DNA of 64,000 nucleotides. Source: Pegoplata infirma. Its lineage: Eukaryota; Arthropoda; Insecta; Diptera; Anthomyiidae. The stretch covers positions 136,078,694 to 136,142,693 of the forward strand of contig OY992540.1 of the NCBI GenBank assembly GCA_963921195.1. Reading direction: 5' to 3'. How positions within the stretch are numbered: position 1 is the stretch's first letter; each line of letters opens with the position of its first letter. Made by a program: the position numbers and the translations under genes. Shown here one piece after another: positions 9,892 through 19,661 of this stretch. The notes beneath the pieces are model-generated. The model searched no databases, was not told the origin of the DNA, and worked only from the letters and a program-made list of their open reading frames with translations.

Positions 9892-10591
9892 TATACCCTC
9901 CAACCACAGTATGGGGGTATACTCACTTTGTCATTCCGTGTGTAACGCATTGAAATATCGGTCTAGGACCCTATTAAGTATATATTTTATTGATCAGTGA
10001 TCGATTCTAAGACATTCTAGCGATGTCCGTCCGTCCGTCCGTCCGTCCGTCCGTCTGTCCGTCTGTAGAGGACACGATACAGTCCAAAATAAACGAGCTA
10101 GACTCCCCAAGTTTGGCACGAATATGTCTTATATTGCTAGGCAGGTTAAGTTCGGAAATGGGCAAAATCGGACCAAGGGGGAAAAAGTTCCCCCTTAGAG
10201 AACTAAACCAACCAATGAAAAATACCACTTTTTTACATGATTTTTCGTGTTTTTGTTTAACAAATGCAACATTTTTATGCTGCAGGAAGTTCAAGGTCCT
10301 GCATTTGGACCCAGAGAATTAGATAATGTCGTTTTTTCGGTCCGCCCCCCCTTTTTATGGGCGTGGAATAAGTTGTTTTTTTAAATAATTATAAACTTGT
10401 ATTTCTTTAGTGCATGAAGCATAAGAATGAATTTTTAAAAACATATTCGAGATGAAATTTGCCCCCCCCCATTTTTCACTTTCGACCCCCCCCAAAAAAA
10501 AAAAGAAAACGTCCCTGCAATTTTTATTTTTTTTTGCATGTTGGAGGGTATAAAAGATTCGGCACAGCCGAATTTAACACTCTTACTTGTT
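9892..10591 (+). mobile_element. DINE-A (Helitron-like), near complete
   Basis: It opens with TATACCCTCCAACCACAGTA and proceeds through CATTCCGTGTGTAACGCA and TGATCAGTGATCGATTCTAA, then a (GTCC)n run at 10026-10060 and GGTTAAGTTCGGAAATGGGC. It ends with the hairpin ATTCGGCACAGCCGAAT and AACACTCTTACTTGTTT. The GTCY microsatellite plus a 3' hairpin is the described architecture of DINE-1/INE-1 non-autonomous Helitrons. It interrupts SAT36. No ORF is functional. Confidence 0.75.
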
Positions 10592-10592
10592 T

Positions 10593-11335
10593 AATGTAAG
10601 AAAAAATTTTCAGAATCTGAAAACTTTTTTATACGGAAAAATACATCAGAATCTAAGAATTTTTCTATACGAAAAAATGTCTCAGAATCTGAAAATTTTA
10701 CTATACGGAGAACATTTTTTTTTAAATAAGAAACATTTTTCAGAATCTGAGATTTTTCAATGCGAAAAAATGTCACAGAGACTGAGAATTTTCTATGCAA
10801 AAATATGTCTCACAATCGGAGAATTTTTCTATACGGAAAAATATCTCAGAATCTGAGAATTATTCTATACGGAAAATGTCTCAGAATCTAGGAACTTTTC
10901 TTTACGAAATCAATGTCTCCGAATCTAAGAATTTTTCTATACGAAAAAATGTTTCAGAATCTGCAAGTTTTACTATACGGAAAAATGTCTCAGAATTTAA
11001 GAATATAAGAAAAAACGTCTCAGAGTCTGAGCATTTTTCTATACGAAAAAGTGGTTCAGAGTCAGATTTTTTTTACGAAAAAAATATCTCAGAATCTGAG
11101 AATTTCTATACGGAAAAATTTTCAAGAATCAGAAATTTTTTCGATACAGAAGAACGTCTTAACTGAAAAAATTTAATAACCGGCTAATGTTTAGAAAAAT
11201 GTCGTAGAATCCAAAACAATTTCTATACCGGAAAAAATGTCTCAGAGCCTGGCACTTTTTCTTTAAGAAAAATGCCTCTGTATATGACCACTTTTTATAC
11301 GAAAAATGTCTTTATTAAGAAAAGTGAATAACCGA
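10593..11335 (+). repeat. SAT36 minisatellite block
   Basis: Roughly 20 units of the same 36-bp family, increasingly degenerate towards 11335 (ATGTCTCAGAATCTGAGAAT remains readable). The open frames of 89 and 123 codons here are products of the repeat and should not be annotated as genes. Confidence 0.85.
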
Positions 11336-11460
11336 TTCATATTTTAATCGGTAAACTGAATAAAACAAAAAGCCGATCAATTTATTACTCTAATATAAAG
11401 GTACAATGTGACAAATATTTTTTTACACACAAAATTTCAAAAATCCTAATTAAGTAAAAA

Positions 11461-11870
11461 AAACAAGTGAGAGTGGTAAACTCTGTAGCGAATCTTTTAT
11501 GACCTCGAAAATTAATTTTTAAATATTTTTTGCACTCAAGTTATGCAATTTTATCATTATTTTAATTATTTTCCTTATATTCCAAAAAGTGTCAGGACGT
11601 CTAAAATAGCATTTTCTACTCTTTTGTGTCTAAACGTACGATTTGTGACCTATTTTCGACTTAAATATGTTTTATTTGTGTAACAAAAGTAAAAAATAAA
11701 AAACAATGTTTTTCATAAGCAATATTCGTGTTAAATTTGGAGATCTTTTAGTTTAGGCTGCATCGTGATTTTCACAGAAGGACATTCTCAGAACGTCTTA
11801 GAAAATATCACTTATATACATACTTTATAGGGTACCCGATTCGTTTCACACGGAATAATCACATGTTATG
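11461..11870 (-). mobile_element. Decayed DINE-A copy
   Basis: In reverse orientation it shows AACAAGTGAGAGTGGTAAA at the start and CAGAAGGACATTCTCAGAAC, TACTTTATAGGGTACC and a terminal ACACGGAATAA block. These match DINE-A with heavy substitution and loss of most of the middle. This is one of the oldest copies here. Confidence 0.55.
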
Positions 11871-12019
11871 GCCTTAACTTGTTGACTTTACAAATATAAG
11901 TCCCTCTACGCGTATGATTAATACAAATAAATTTAATATTAATCATACGTACCCGAGTAAAAAGGAATTTATATAAATGTATATTATTTTATATGTTTTC
12001 ATAAAACCATATAAAATTA

Positions 12020-12720
12020 TATGAGTCAAAGTATAAAATTATATATTTTATTGCGTTTAATTTTTTTAGAACTAAAAAATTTTCATTTTTGGAATTTTTA
12101 TATGAGTCAAAGTATAAAATTATATATTTTATTGCGTTTAATTTTTTTAGAACTAAAAAATTTTCATTTTTGGAATTTTTGCAATCATTTTTAAAAAAAT
12201 ATTTTTCTTTTATATAGTTATATATAACTATATTTGATTAATTATAAAATTATCTATAACTTTTGGGAACCCGAGTTCGATTCCAGAAAAAAAAAGTTTT
12301 TTTTTTATTTTTTTTAAATAGAAAACACTTTTTTATTGCATTTATTTTTTTAGAACTAAAAATTTTTCTTTTTTTGAATTTTTGCAATCATTTTTAAAAA
12401 ATTATATTTTTTTATATAGTTATATATAACAATATTTAATTTATTATAAAATTATCTATCATTTTTGGGAACCCGAGATCGATTCCAGAAAAAAATATAT
12501 TTTTTTATTTTTTTTTTAATAGAAAACACTTTTTTATTGCATTTGTTTTTTTAGAACTTAAAAAATTTTACTTTTTGAAATTTTGCAATCATTTTTAAAA
12601 AATTATATATCATTTATATAGTTAATAACAGCTATATTTGGTTTAAATTATCAAATTATAAATGATTTTTGGAACCCGATCTCAAATCTAATTATTATTT
12701 CCTGATTCCATGAAAAATTT
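12020..12720 (+). repeat. Tandem repeats inside TA element (about 82 and 195 bp)
   Basis: A segment of about 82 bp (ATGAGTCAAAGTATAAAATT through TTTGGAATTTTT) occurs twice in tandem at 12021 and 12104. Then a roughly 195-bp unit containing TTGCAATCATTTTTAAAAA and GGGAACCCGAG recurs three times. The first two of these carry a B-box-like GA(G/T)TCGATTCC motif. Confidence 0.75.
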
Positions 12721-13033
12721 CAAACTTATAAGCCAAAGTCTTATTTCACTTTGGAAGCCTATGACTTGGAAATAAGGCATACCGCTACATTAAAATTATT
12801 GTTTAAGCTTACCATGGAAGCCCCTAATAGCGCTGTACGTCATTCCAATTTTTTTTTTTTTTTTTGCAAATTTTATCAAAAATTTTCTAAGTCTTTTTGA
12901 AAATTGTGTACAAGTGAATAACATATTTAATTGGATGTAATCATATATTACTATATGTTTGATCAATTTGATATAATTAGATACGATCAATTTATTTAAA
13001 ACTAAGTCTTTTAAAGTTGTTATTTGCTAACAA

Positions 13034-13101
13034 CGTCCGCTGGTCTAGAGGGTAGAGATTGTGATTACAAAACGGAAGACTTGTGGTTCTAATCCCCGTC
13101 C
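13034..13101 (+). pseudogene. tRNA-like module
   Basis: The sequence contains CTGGTCTAGAGGGTAGAG (A-box-like) and an exact GGTTCTAATCC B-box at 13085-13095, in tRNA spacing. CGTCCG and CCGTCCG lie at the two ends but do not form a good acceptor stem. This is probably a SINE-like or tRNA-derived relic. Confidence 0.45.
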
Positions 13102-13240
13102 GTTCGAAGTTTTTTTTTTTTTTTATTTATTTTCAGTTTGACATTATTATATCTAAAAATAAATCTGAAAACAGAAACATTTTTTGGATAAAAATGTATC
13201 CAATAATTTTTTTATAAAATCAAGATATCAGATATTATAA

Positions 13241-13560
13241 GATAACTTTGGCGCGGCCAAATTTCGGATGAAATTATATAATATCCAATTTAATATAAAA
13301 TCATGATATTGGATATTTTAAGATAACTTTGGCGCGGCCAATTTCCGGATGAAATTACATCATATCATATCATATTTAATACAAAATCATGATAATAGAT
13401 AATTTGGGATAACTTTGGCGCGGCCAATTTCCGGATGAAATCACATACAATAAAATATTAAACTGTAACTTCATATATTATAAGATGTTATGAGATAACT
13501 TTGGCGCGGCCAATTTTCGGATGAAATTTAGCAAAATCAGATCCAATTAATTATATATAA
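13241..13560 (+). repeat. Four copies of a unit with TTTGGCGCGGCC core
   Basis: GATAACTTTGGCGCGGCC starts at 13241, 13322, 13408 and 13494, a period of 81-86 bp. The copies are followed by TCGGATGAAAT or CCGGATGAAAT. The GC-rich core TTGGCGCGGCCAA is itself an interrupted palindrome and stands out from AT-rich surroundings. Confidence 0.85.
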
Positions 13561-13609
13561 TTTTATAAGATAACATGTTTTGCCATACAATTTTTTTTTT
13601 ATTCGGGTA

Positions 13610-13999
13610 AGGTTGTCCTACTGATGCTATCTATCATTTTTGTCTTCAATAGAATATTTAAAATAAATCGGGTAAATGGTATTACAAAAATCTTGGTATA
13701 AATAATAATAATAATATAATTGTATTATTTTAATATTTTATGTGTAATACATACATATTTTGTGAGGCAAAAATGTTTCCTTAACATATATCAGCGACTT
13801 ACCTGCAATTAAATAAAAAAGAAATAATAAATAAAATATGTTTTATTTATCAGATAAAAATAAATTTCTGATAAAAATAATTAAAATAACTTTTTAAAGT
13901 TTTTCTTGTACTTTTAGTAAATAAATTGTGTACACAGTAAAAAAAAAACTTTTTAGATCTAATTTGATCTCAAAATTGGCTGTATCAAGTTGGATCAAA
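13610..13999. other. AT-rich DNA with a composite splice motif
   Basis: No gene is seen. On the minus strand at 13797-13815 there is GCAG|GTAAGT preceded by a moderately T-rich stretch. It is an abutting acceptor and donor of the kind used in recursive splicing. No minus-strand exon supports it. Confidence 0.3.
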
Positions 14000-14523
14000 T
14001 ATTGATCTAATTGTATTATTTTAGATACACATATGAGGCATTCCACACCAAATGTTCAGCAAAAAAAAAGTGATGTTATGTCAATATGAAATTAATTGCA
14101 GAGTATTCGCCCTTAGGTCACTATTAAATAACACAAATAAAATTTCAGTTTTTTCAAAAAGTGGGCTTTGTAGGCATGGTCAAAAAAAATTTCAGCATTT
14201 TTTGCCTAAGTATCTTTATTTCAATATTTATGCCAATAAAATGAAACACAGTGATGTCTTTAAAATAAAAGTTTTTTATAGATTTTTGTATGGGCTATCG
14301 ATTAAAAAAATAAAAATTGGAAAATTTTCAGAAGAAGTTCTGAATTTTTTAAATTTAAACTTTGTGAGGACAAAAGTCACACGTTCGTTTTTGTCCACAC
14401 CATCGTTTTAATATAATAAACATTGACAACAACTTCGTAGTGGGATAACCTGGCTGGATATAAAACCCACCACACATATGTTATTCTCACCATACTGAGT
14501 ATAGGTATCAGCTGTTCAACCAG

Positions 14524-14559
14524 TATATAAGTAACAGCAATCAACAAACTCGTTCAGTT
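14524..14559 (+). promoter_or_regulatory. LTR core promoter: TATA box plus initiator
   Basis: TATATAA at 14524-14530 lies about 30 bp upstream of TTCAGTT (14553-14559), a match to the arthropod initiator TCAGT with A+1 at 14556. The spacing is canonical for RNA polymerase II. The same pair occurs in the 3' LTR at 19823-19858. Confidence 0.75.
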
Positions 14560-14626
14560 GGCTGGTAGCTGTGAAGCAGTTCACTTGGGTAAGTCTCTTG
14601 TTTACTAAGTTTATCGCGATTGGGGA

Positions 14627-15576
14627 GTGCTGTCGCCAGGTGCCCCAAGTTCTTTTGGATTTTTCAGCTCGTGTCTAGGGAGTGCTGTCGCCAGGTGCCC
14701 TAGTTGGACTTACCCTCACTGCTCGCGTCTAGGGAGTGCTGTCGCCAGGTGCCCTAGCTTGGATTATTTTCTCTGCTCGCGTCTAGGGAGTGCTGTCGCC
14801 AGGTACCCTAGCTTGGACTATTTTCTCTGCTCGCGTCTAGGGAGTGCTGTCGCCAGGTGCCCTAGCTTGGATTATTTCCGCCGCTCGCGTCTAGGGAGTG
14901 CTGTCGCCAGGTGCCCTAGCTTGGATTATTTCCGCCGCTCGCGTCTAGGGAGTGCTGTCGCCAGGTGCCCTAGCTTGGATTATTTTCGCTGCTCGCATCT
15001 AGGGAGTGCTGTCGCCAGGTGCCCTAGCTTGGATTATTTTCGCCGCTCGCGTCTAGGGAGTGCTGTCGCCAGGTGCCCTAGCTTGGATTATTTTCGCTGC
15101 TCGCGTCTAGGGAGTGCTGTCGCCAGGTGCCCTAGCTTGGATTATTTTCTCTGCTCGCGTCTAGGGAGTGCTGTCGCCAGGTGCCCTAGCTTGGATTATT
15201 TTCTCTGCTCGCGTCTAGGGAGTGCTGTCGCCAGGTGCCCTAGCTTGGATCATTTTCGCTGCTCGCGTCTAGGGAGTGCTGTCGCCAGGTGCCCTAGCTT
15301 GGATTATTTTCTCTGCTCGCGTCTAGGGAGTGCTGTCGCCAGGTGCCCTAGCTTGGATTATTTCCGCCGCTCGCGTCTAGGGAGTGCTGTCGCCAGGTGC
15401 CCTAGCTTGGATTATTTTCGCTGCTCGCGTCTAGGGAGTGCTGTCGCCAGGTACTTTAGCTTAGATTATTTTCTTTGCTCGCGTCTAGGGAGTGCTGTCG
15501 CCAGGTGCCCTAGCTTGGATTATTTCCGCTGCTCGCGTCTAGGGAGTGCTGTCGCCAGGTACCCTAGCTTGGAATT
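14627..15576 (+). repeat. 54-bp minisatellite in the LTR (about 17 units)
   Basis: The unit reads CTAGGGAGTGCTGTCGCCAG then GTGCCCTAGCTTGG, an AT-rich stretch and GCTCGCGT. The first and last parts of its core (CTAGGG...CCCTAG) are inverted, so each unit can form a short hairpin. Sixteen full units plus degenerate end units are present, identical in order in both LTRs. Because 54 is divisible by three the array gives a 349-codon open frame with no ATG, which I regard as non-coding. Confidence 0.9.
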
Positions 15577-15667
15577 TACATCGCCGCCTCCGTCCCGCCA
15601 GACCGATCACCGGTCGCCGTTCCCTAGTTTTAGTTTTACTCTTTTCTTTTGTAGTGTAAGTTTATTC

Positions 15668-15673
15668 AATAAA
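15668..15673 (+). terminator. LTR polyadenylation signal AATAAA
   Basis: AATAAA lies 126 bp before the LTR end, with T-rich sequence following. It would define the R/U5 boundary near 15690. The equivalent in the 3' LTR is at 20967-20972, where it would act to end the genomic RNA. Confidence 0.65.
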
Positions 15674-15800
15674 TGAATTATTTATTATAACGTTTTAACA
15701 ACCAGTCTTTTACTCTCGGTCTCAGCAAATACAAATTTCTGTGACGATCCCTACCCCCGCGAGCTATACCCCAGCTAACGGAGGAAACTCGTCGTTACAG

Positions 15801-15818
15801 TGGCGCCCGAGCAGGGAC
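15801..15818 (+). other. Primer-binding site, tRNA-Lys type
   Basis: TGGCGCCCGAGCAGGGAC begins one base after the 5' LTR. It matches the 3' end of tRNA-Lys apart from one A-to-G difference that still allows G-U pairing. tRNA-Lys priming is known among gypsy-group elements. Confidence 0.85.
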
Positions 15819-15851
15819 ATGAGAGTAAAAGGAAGCTACGGTAAAAGGTAG
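15819..15851 (+). CDS. Short upstream ORF in the retrotransposon leader
   Basis: A 10-codon ORF starts with the ATG overlapping the end of the primer site and stops before the main ORF. Its first codons (ACATGAGAGTAAAA) duplicate the sequence around the main start at 15891. It could lower or tune gag-pol translation, but nothing shows that it is translated. Confidence 0.35.
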   Translation: MRVKGSYGKR

Positions 15852-15890
15852 TTGGTAAACATTTTGGAATAAACTACATAGTCCCAAGAC

Positions 15891-18800
15891 ATGAGAGTAA
15901 AACGGGAAAAGAATACTTTGATAAAAAAAAGTAGAGCCAAAATTCTTTTCGAGGAAAGAAAAATGCCAACAATGGCAGTAGCAGAACGGGTTCGGAAATG
16001 GAATACACAATTCGACGGTGAAACGTATCCCTTCGAATTCACAGACAGACTAGTTGAATTAGCCCCACTGTTCGCGATAGATGTGGACGTTCTACCCCAA
16101 CTAATGCCATTGTTCCTCACTGGAAAAGCATTAGTTTGGTTCAGAAATAACCGTCGTAGTTGGAAGACCTGGGCTGAGTTCAAACTGGATATATTCAAAT
16201 TTTTCCTACCCCGGCGTTATTTCGATGACTTGGAGGACAACATACGCCACAGGTATCAAATATCCCAAGAGGATTTTAAAAGCTACGTCCTATCAATACA
16301 GAACCTGATGAGGCACGCCAACTTTACTGAGGAACAAAAACTGGATCGGATCTATCGAAATGCCTTGCCCAAATATCATTGGTACATCCGTAAAAGGGAT
16401 TTCTCTACACTTGATGAACTTTTGGAACTTGCTGGCGATCTCGAGTGCATTCAAACCTCCCCTCACCACACAGAAGAACGACTGCGAATGTTAACAAACG
16501 ATAACACTGGAACAGAATACCAGAACACGGTAATAAATTTCCGAACCTGTTGCCGGCGTTGTGGCCTGGAAGGTCATTTTAGGACCACCTGTCCCAACAA
16601 ACCACTAATATTTTGCTGGGATTGTGGTCGAAAAGGAATTCGAACCATCCACTGTTGCCAAGTGCCTTCAATTCAACGTCAAGGTAATGCGGCACCAACC
16701 CACTCAGGACCCGACCACGTTCGACAGACATCGACCTCCGTCACAGATTCACAGCCACTGACGGTCAACCCTGCGTGTGCCAAACCAATCTCCAGTGCTA
16801 ATGCTGGAGACAGACGCCGGTCCACAGAACTCCACTTACCCAAAGGATCTATATCCTCACGTGCCTTCACTTCTACGGGTAGTTTACCATCCCAAGATAC
16901 GTTTTCACCCAGAGCATCAGACGTAGACGACACCGTTTCCATGGCTGGGCATGTGCCAGTTGAAGAGCATAGCGCTGAAGACCAGACTAAGATTAAAGTT
17001 TTTATTGAAAGCGAATTGCAAAAATTTCGGGAGTTACATGGTTTGTCCACCGCAGCTAAGCATCGGATAGTAGTTACTGACGATCGGCCATTTAAACTAA
17101 GGTATGCCCCCCGAAACCCAGCAATGCAGGCCATCATCGACGCCAAGGTCAATGAGCTCCTAGCCAATGGTTGCATAGAACCTTCAAGAAGTCCGTACAG
17201 CTCTCCAATCACTCTCGCACAGAAGAAAAACGGGACCTGGAGGTTATGCATCGATTTTAGACACCTAAATTCCAAATCGGATCCCGATGCGTACCCGCTT
17301 CCACGAATTTCATCGATTTTAGATCGCCTTAGGGAGGCCAAGTATGTGAGCAGTCTTGACTTAAAAGATGGATACTGGCAAATACCCTTAGAAGACGATA
17401 GCAAGAAATACACCGCCTTTACAGTTGCCGGTCGTGGGTTATATCAATGGAGGGTAATGCCTTTTGGTTTGCACTCAGCCCCAGCCACTTTTCAGAGAGC
17501 ACTTGACAGCGTGATTGGACCGGACCTAGAACCCCATGCCTTTGCATACTTAGACGATATAATCGTTACCGGAAAGACTTTGGATGAGCACTTAGAAAAT
17601 TTAGCCGAAGTTTTCCGGAGACTCAGAGCGGCCAATCTAAAAATTAATCCGGACAAATGCGAGTTTTTCAAAAAGGAAACAAAATATCTCGGCCATGTTG
17701 TTAGCGGGCATGGCATTCATACTGACCCAGACAAGGTAGCCGCAATTCGAGATATGGCAGCGCCCCGCAACGTGAAGGAGGTGCGAAGATTCCTTGGTGT
17801 CGCTTCCTGGTATCGTCGCTTTGTACCGGACTTCGCCACCATTGCACAACCGCTCACTTCTCTGCTAAAAAAGGGAAAACACTGGAAGTGGACAGACGAC
17901 CAACAATCCTCGTTCGAGCTACTGAAGTCAAAACTTACTGAGGCACCTGTCCTAGCATGCCCCGATTTTTCCCAAACCTTTACGCTTCAAACTGACGCCA
18001 GTGATCACGGGTTAGGAGCAGTCCTGACACAGGATCTGGAGGAAGGCGAAAGGGTCATCGCTTACGCAAGCCGAGGTCTAAATGGGGCTGAAAGAAACTA
18101 CAGTGCGACTGAGAAGGAGTGCCTGGCCATCGTTTGGGGCATCCGAAAGATGCGGCCCTATCTAGAAGGATATTCTTTCAAGGTAATTACCGACCACCTG
18201 TCTCTCAAGTGGTTGAATTCTATCGATAACCCGACTGGTCGTTTGGCTCGATGGGCCCTTGAGCTCCAGCAGTACAAATTTACGGTGCAATATCGAAAAG
18301 GCAAACAGAATGTGGTCGCGGATGCCCTTTCCCGCCAACCGACTGAAATGCTACAACGAGCCGTGGAAGAGAACGATCCAACCCCCTGTGCATGGATACA
18401 GCGCAAAATGGACGAAGTTAAGCGGAACCCACAAAAATATGCCGATTACATGACAGTAGGATCACAACTCTTCAGACATATTCCTAGGCACCCAAATGAT
18501 GAGGATTGCACCCCGTGGAAATTGTGTGTCCCAGGTCCACAGCGACAACGGGTCTTAGAGGAAAACCATAGCCAACCAGCGGCCGGACATCTCGGCATTC
18601 GCAAAACCATCAACAGAGTCAGCAATCGTTATTACTGGCCAGGAATGTTTCGCGACGTCTCGAGATTTGTACGAAGCTGTGAGTCCTGTCAAATGTATAA
18701 ACCTAGCCAACAAGCTCCAGCCGGTGAGATGTTGGTACAAATTCCAGAAGAACCATGGGCGACAGTCTGCGCAGACTTCGTCGGGCCACTTCCACGTTCA

Positions 18801-19622
18801 AAACACGGTAACAATACCCTTATAGTTTTTGTTGACCGGTTTTCTAAGTGGGTTGAACTAATACCCCTCCGCAAAGCAACAGCGCAAGGTGTCGTAAAGG
18901 CCTTCAGGGAAAGAATTCTTGCACGTTTTGGAACGCCGAAGGTATTGATCACCGATAATGGAAGCCAATTTCAGAGTCGGGAGTTAAAAAAATATCTACA
19001 AGAGATTGGCGTCCGACATCAGTTCACAGCCCCTTACTGTCCTCAGGAGAATCCTACAGAGAGAGCTAATCGTACTATCAAGACCATGATTGCGCAGTTT
19101 TCCCGAAATCACCACAACAAATGGGATGAGTACCTACCAGAAATTTCGTTGGCCATTAACACCAGTAGCTCCAAATCAACAGGATACAGCCCCGCCTATC
19201 TCGTTCAAGGTCGGGAACCCAGATTGCCTAAAGCTCTTTACGACGAGGTAGTCACCGGAACAGGTTCACTAAACCACAGCCCAGAAGAAAAGGCAACTGA
19301 ACTAAAGGAAATCTTCCAAATCGTCCGACAACAACTCGGCAAGGCAGCACAGGACCAACGACGCCACTACAACTTACGCAGAAGACCATGGAAACCCAAG
19401 ATAGGCGACGCAGTTCTACTCCGGCAACATCCCTTATCAAAAGCAGTGGAAAATTTTGCTGCTAAACTGGCTCCAAAATACGCTGGACCTTACGAAGTCA
19501 TAAACTTTCCGTCTCCAGTTATCGTAAAACTTCGGGACCGGGAAAACAACGAGATCAAGACAGCACATATAAGCGATATAAAATCATTCGTAGAAGAATC
19601 CTCGTCATCGTCAGCTCAGTAA
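15891..19622 (+). CDS. Gag-Pol polyprotein, Ty3/gypsy type (1243 aa), protease not found
   Basis: This single ORF fuses gag and pol. The capsid-like region spans about residues 35-190. A CCHC knuckle follows at C221-C224-H229-C234; a second (C242-C245-C255) has Ile at the His position. Reverse transcriptase spans about 400-600, with catalytic D490 and the YLDD box (553-556). RNase H spans about 697-815 with D702, E741 and D768. The integrase has H893/H900/C930/C933 zinc ligands and D962, D1022 and E1057 with exact D-35-E spacing, followed by a GPY/F-like C-terminus near 1193-1203. Between the knuckles and RT (about 256-390) there is no D-T/S-G active site, so the aspartic protease is absent or unrecognisable. 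The start at 15891 is the first in-frame ATG; M25 or M28 are alternatives. There are no internal stops or frameshifts. There is no env. Confidence 0.93.
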   Translation: MRVKREKNTLIKKSRAKILFEERKMPTMAVAERVRKWNTQFDGETYPFEFTDRLVELAPLFAIDVDVLPQLMPLFLTGKALVWFRNNRRSWKTWAEFKLDIFKFFLPRRYFDDLEDNIRHRYQISQEDFKSYVLSIQNLMRHANFTEEQKLDRIYRNALPKYHWYIRKRDFSTLDELLELAGDLECIQTSPHHTEERLRMLTNDNTGTEYQNTVINFRTCCRRCGLEGHFRTTCPNKPLIFCWDCGRKGIRTIHCCQVPSIQRQGNAAPTHSGPDHVRQTSTSVTDSQPLTVNPACAKPISSANAGDRRRSTELHLPKGSISSRAFTSTGSLPSQDTFSPRASDVDDTVSMAGHVPVEEHSAEDQTKIKVFIESELQKFRELHGLSTAAKHRIVVTDDRPFKLRYAPRNPAMQAIIDAKVNELLANGCIEPSRSPYSSPITLAQKKNGTWRLCIDFRHLNSKSDPDAYPLPRISSILDRLREAKYVSSLDLKDGYWQIPLEDDSKKYTAFTVAGRGLYQWRVMPFGLHSAPATFQRALDSVIGPDLEPHAFAYLDDIIVTGKTLDEHLENLAEVFRRLRAANLKINPDKCEFFKKETKYLGHVVSGHGIHTDPDKVAAIRDMAAPRNVKEVRRFLGVASWYRRFVPDFATIAQPLTSLLKKGKHWKWTDDQQSSFELLKSKLTEAPVLACPDFSQTFTLQTDASDHGLGAVLTQDLEEGERVIAYASRGLNGAERNYSATEKECLAIVWGIRKMRPYLEGYSFKVITDHLSLKWLNSIDNPTGRLARWALELQQYKFTVQYRKGKQNVVADALSRQPTEMLQRAVEENDPTPCAWIQRKMDEVKRNPQKYADYMTVGSQLFRHIPRHPNDEDCTPWKLCVPGPQRQRVLEENHSQPAAGHLGIRKTINRVSNRYYWPGMFRDVSRFVRSCESCQMYKPSQQAPAGEMLVQIPEEPWATVCADFVGPLPRSKHGNNTLIVFVDRFSKWVELIPLRKATAQGVVKAFRERILARFGTPKVLITDNGSQFQSRELKKYLQEIGVRHQFTAPYCPQENPTERANRTIKTMIAQFSRNHHNKWDEYLPEISLAINTSSSKSTGYSPAYLVQGREPRLPKALYDEVVTGTGSLNHSPEEKATELKEIFQIVRQQLGKAAQDQRRHYNLRRRPWKPKIGDAVLLRQHPLSKAVENFAAKLAPKYAGPYEVINFPSPVIVKLRDRENNEIKTAHISDIKSFVEESSSSSAQ

Positions 19623-19646
19623 GTCAACCAGCTCATTTATGTTCCC

Positions 19647-19656
19647 GAGGAGGGGA
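19647..19656 (+). other. Polypurine tract
   Basis: GAGGAGGGGA lies five bases before the 3' LTR, the expected position for plus-strand priming. The TCATG spacer between it and the LTR is slightly unusual. Confidence 0.7.
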
Positions 19657-19661
19657 TCATG

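Larger units (their letters stand above)
11952..13607. mobile_element. 1.66-kb TA-flanked element with tandem-repeat interior
   Basis: The termini are CCCGAGTAAAAA and, inward from the right, CCCGAATAAAAA. TA is present on both sides (11950-11951 and 13608-13609). There is no transposase. The interior is built from three different tandem repeats and a tRNA-like module. TA flanks could occur by chance in such AT-rich DNA, but the matched 12-bp ends make an element likely. Confidence 0.6.
14363..15799 (+). repeat. 5' LTR
   Basis: The LTR has TG...CA ends. U3 is about 193 bp (14363-14555) by the inferred start site and R is unusually long, about 1.1 kb, because it contains the 54-bp repeats. 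U5 is short after the poly-A signal. GGGTAAGT at 14587-14594 looks like a splice donor just downstream of the start site, but no acceptor use can be shown. Confidence 0.95.

Noticed and set aside
10026..10060. CRISPR or satellite array from the GTCC repeats
   Set aside because: These are 4-bp microsatellites inside DINE/Helitron-like elements, without spacers.
10587..11166. Repetitive ORFs of 89-123 codons and similar ones at 7343-7699 and 9726-9953
   Set aside because: They are translations of the SAT36 minisatellite in several frames, with no start context or homology.
14627..15676. 349-codon ORF in the 5' LTR (and its twin at 19926-20975) as a protein gene
   Set aside because: It starts with GTG, has no ATG, lies in the LTR and consists only of the 54-bp repeat, whose length keeps the frame open.
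16679..17413. 244-codon minus-strand ORF
   Set aside because: It is a shadow of the gag-pol ORF on the opposite strand.
19623..19661. Envelope gene after pol in the first retrotransposon
   Set aside because: Only 39 bp separate the pol stop from the 3' LTR; no env is present.
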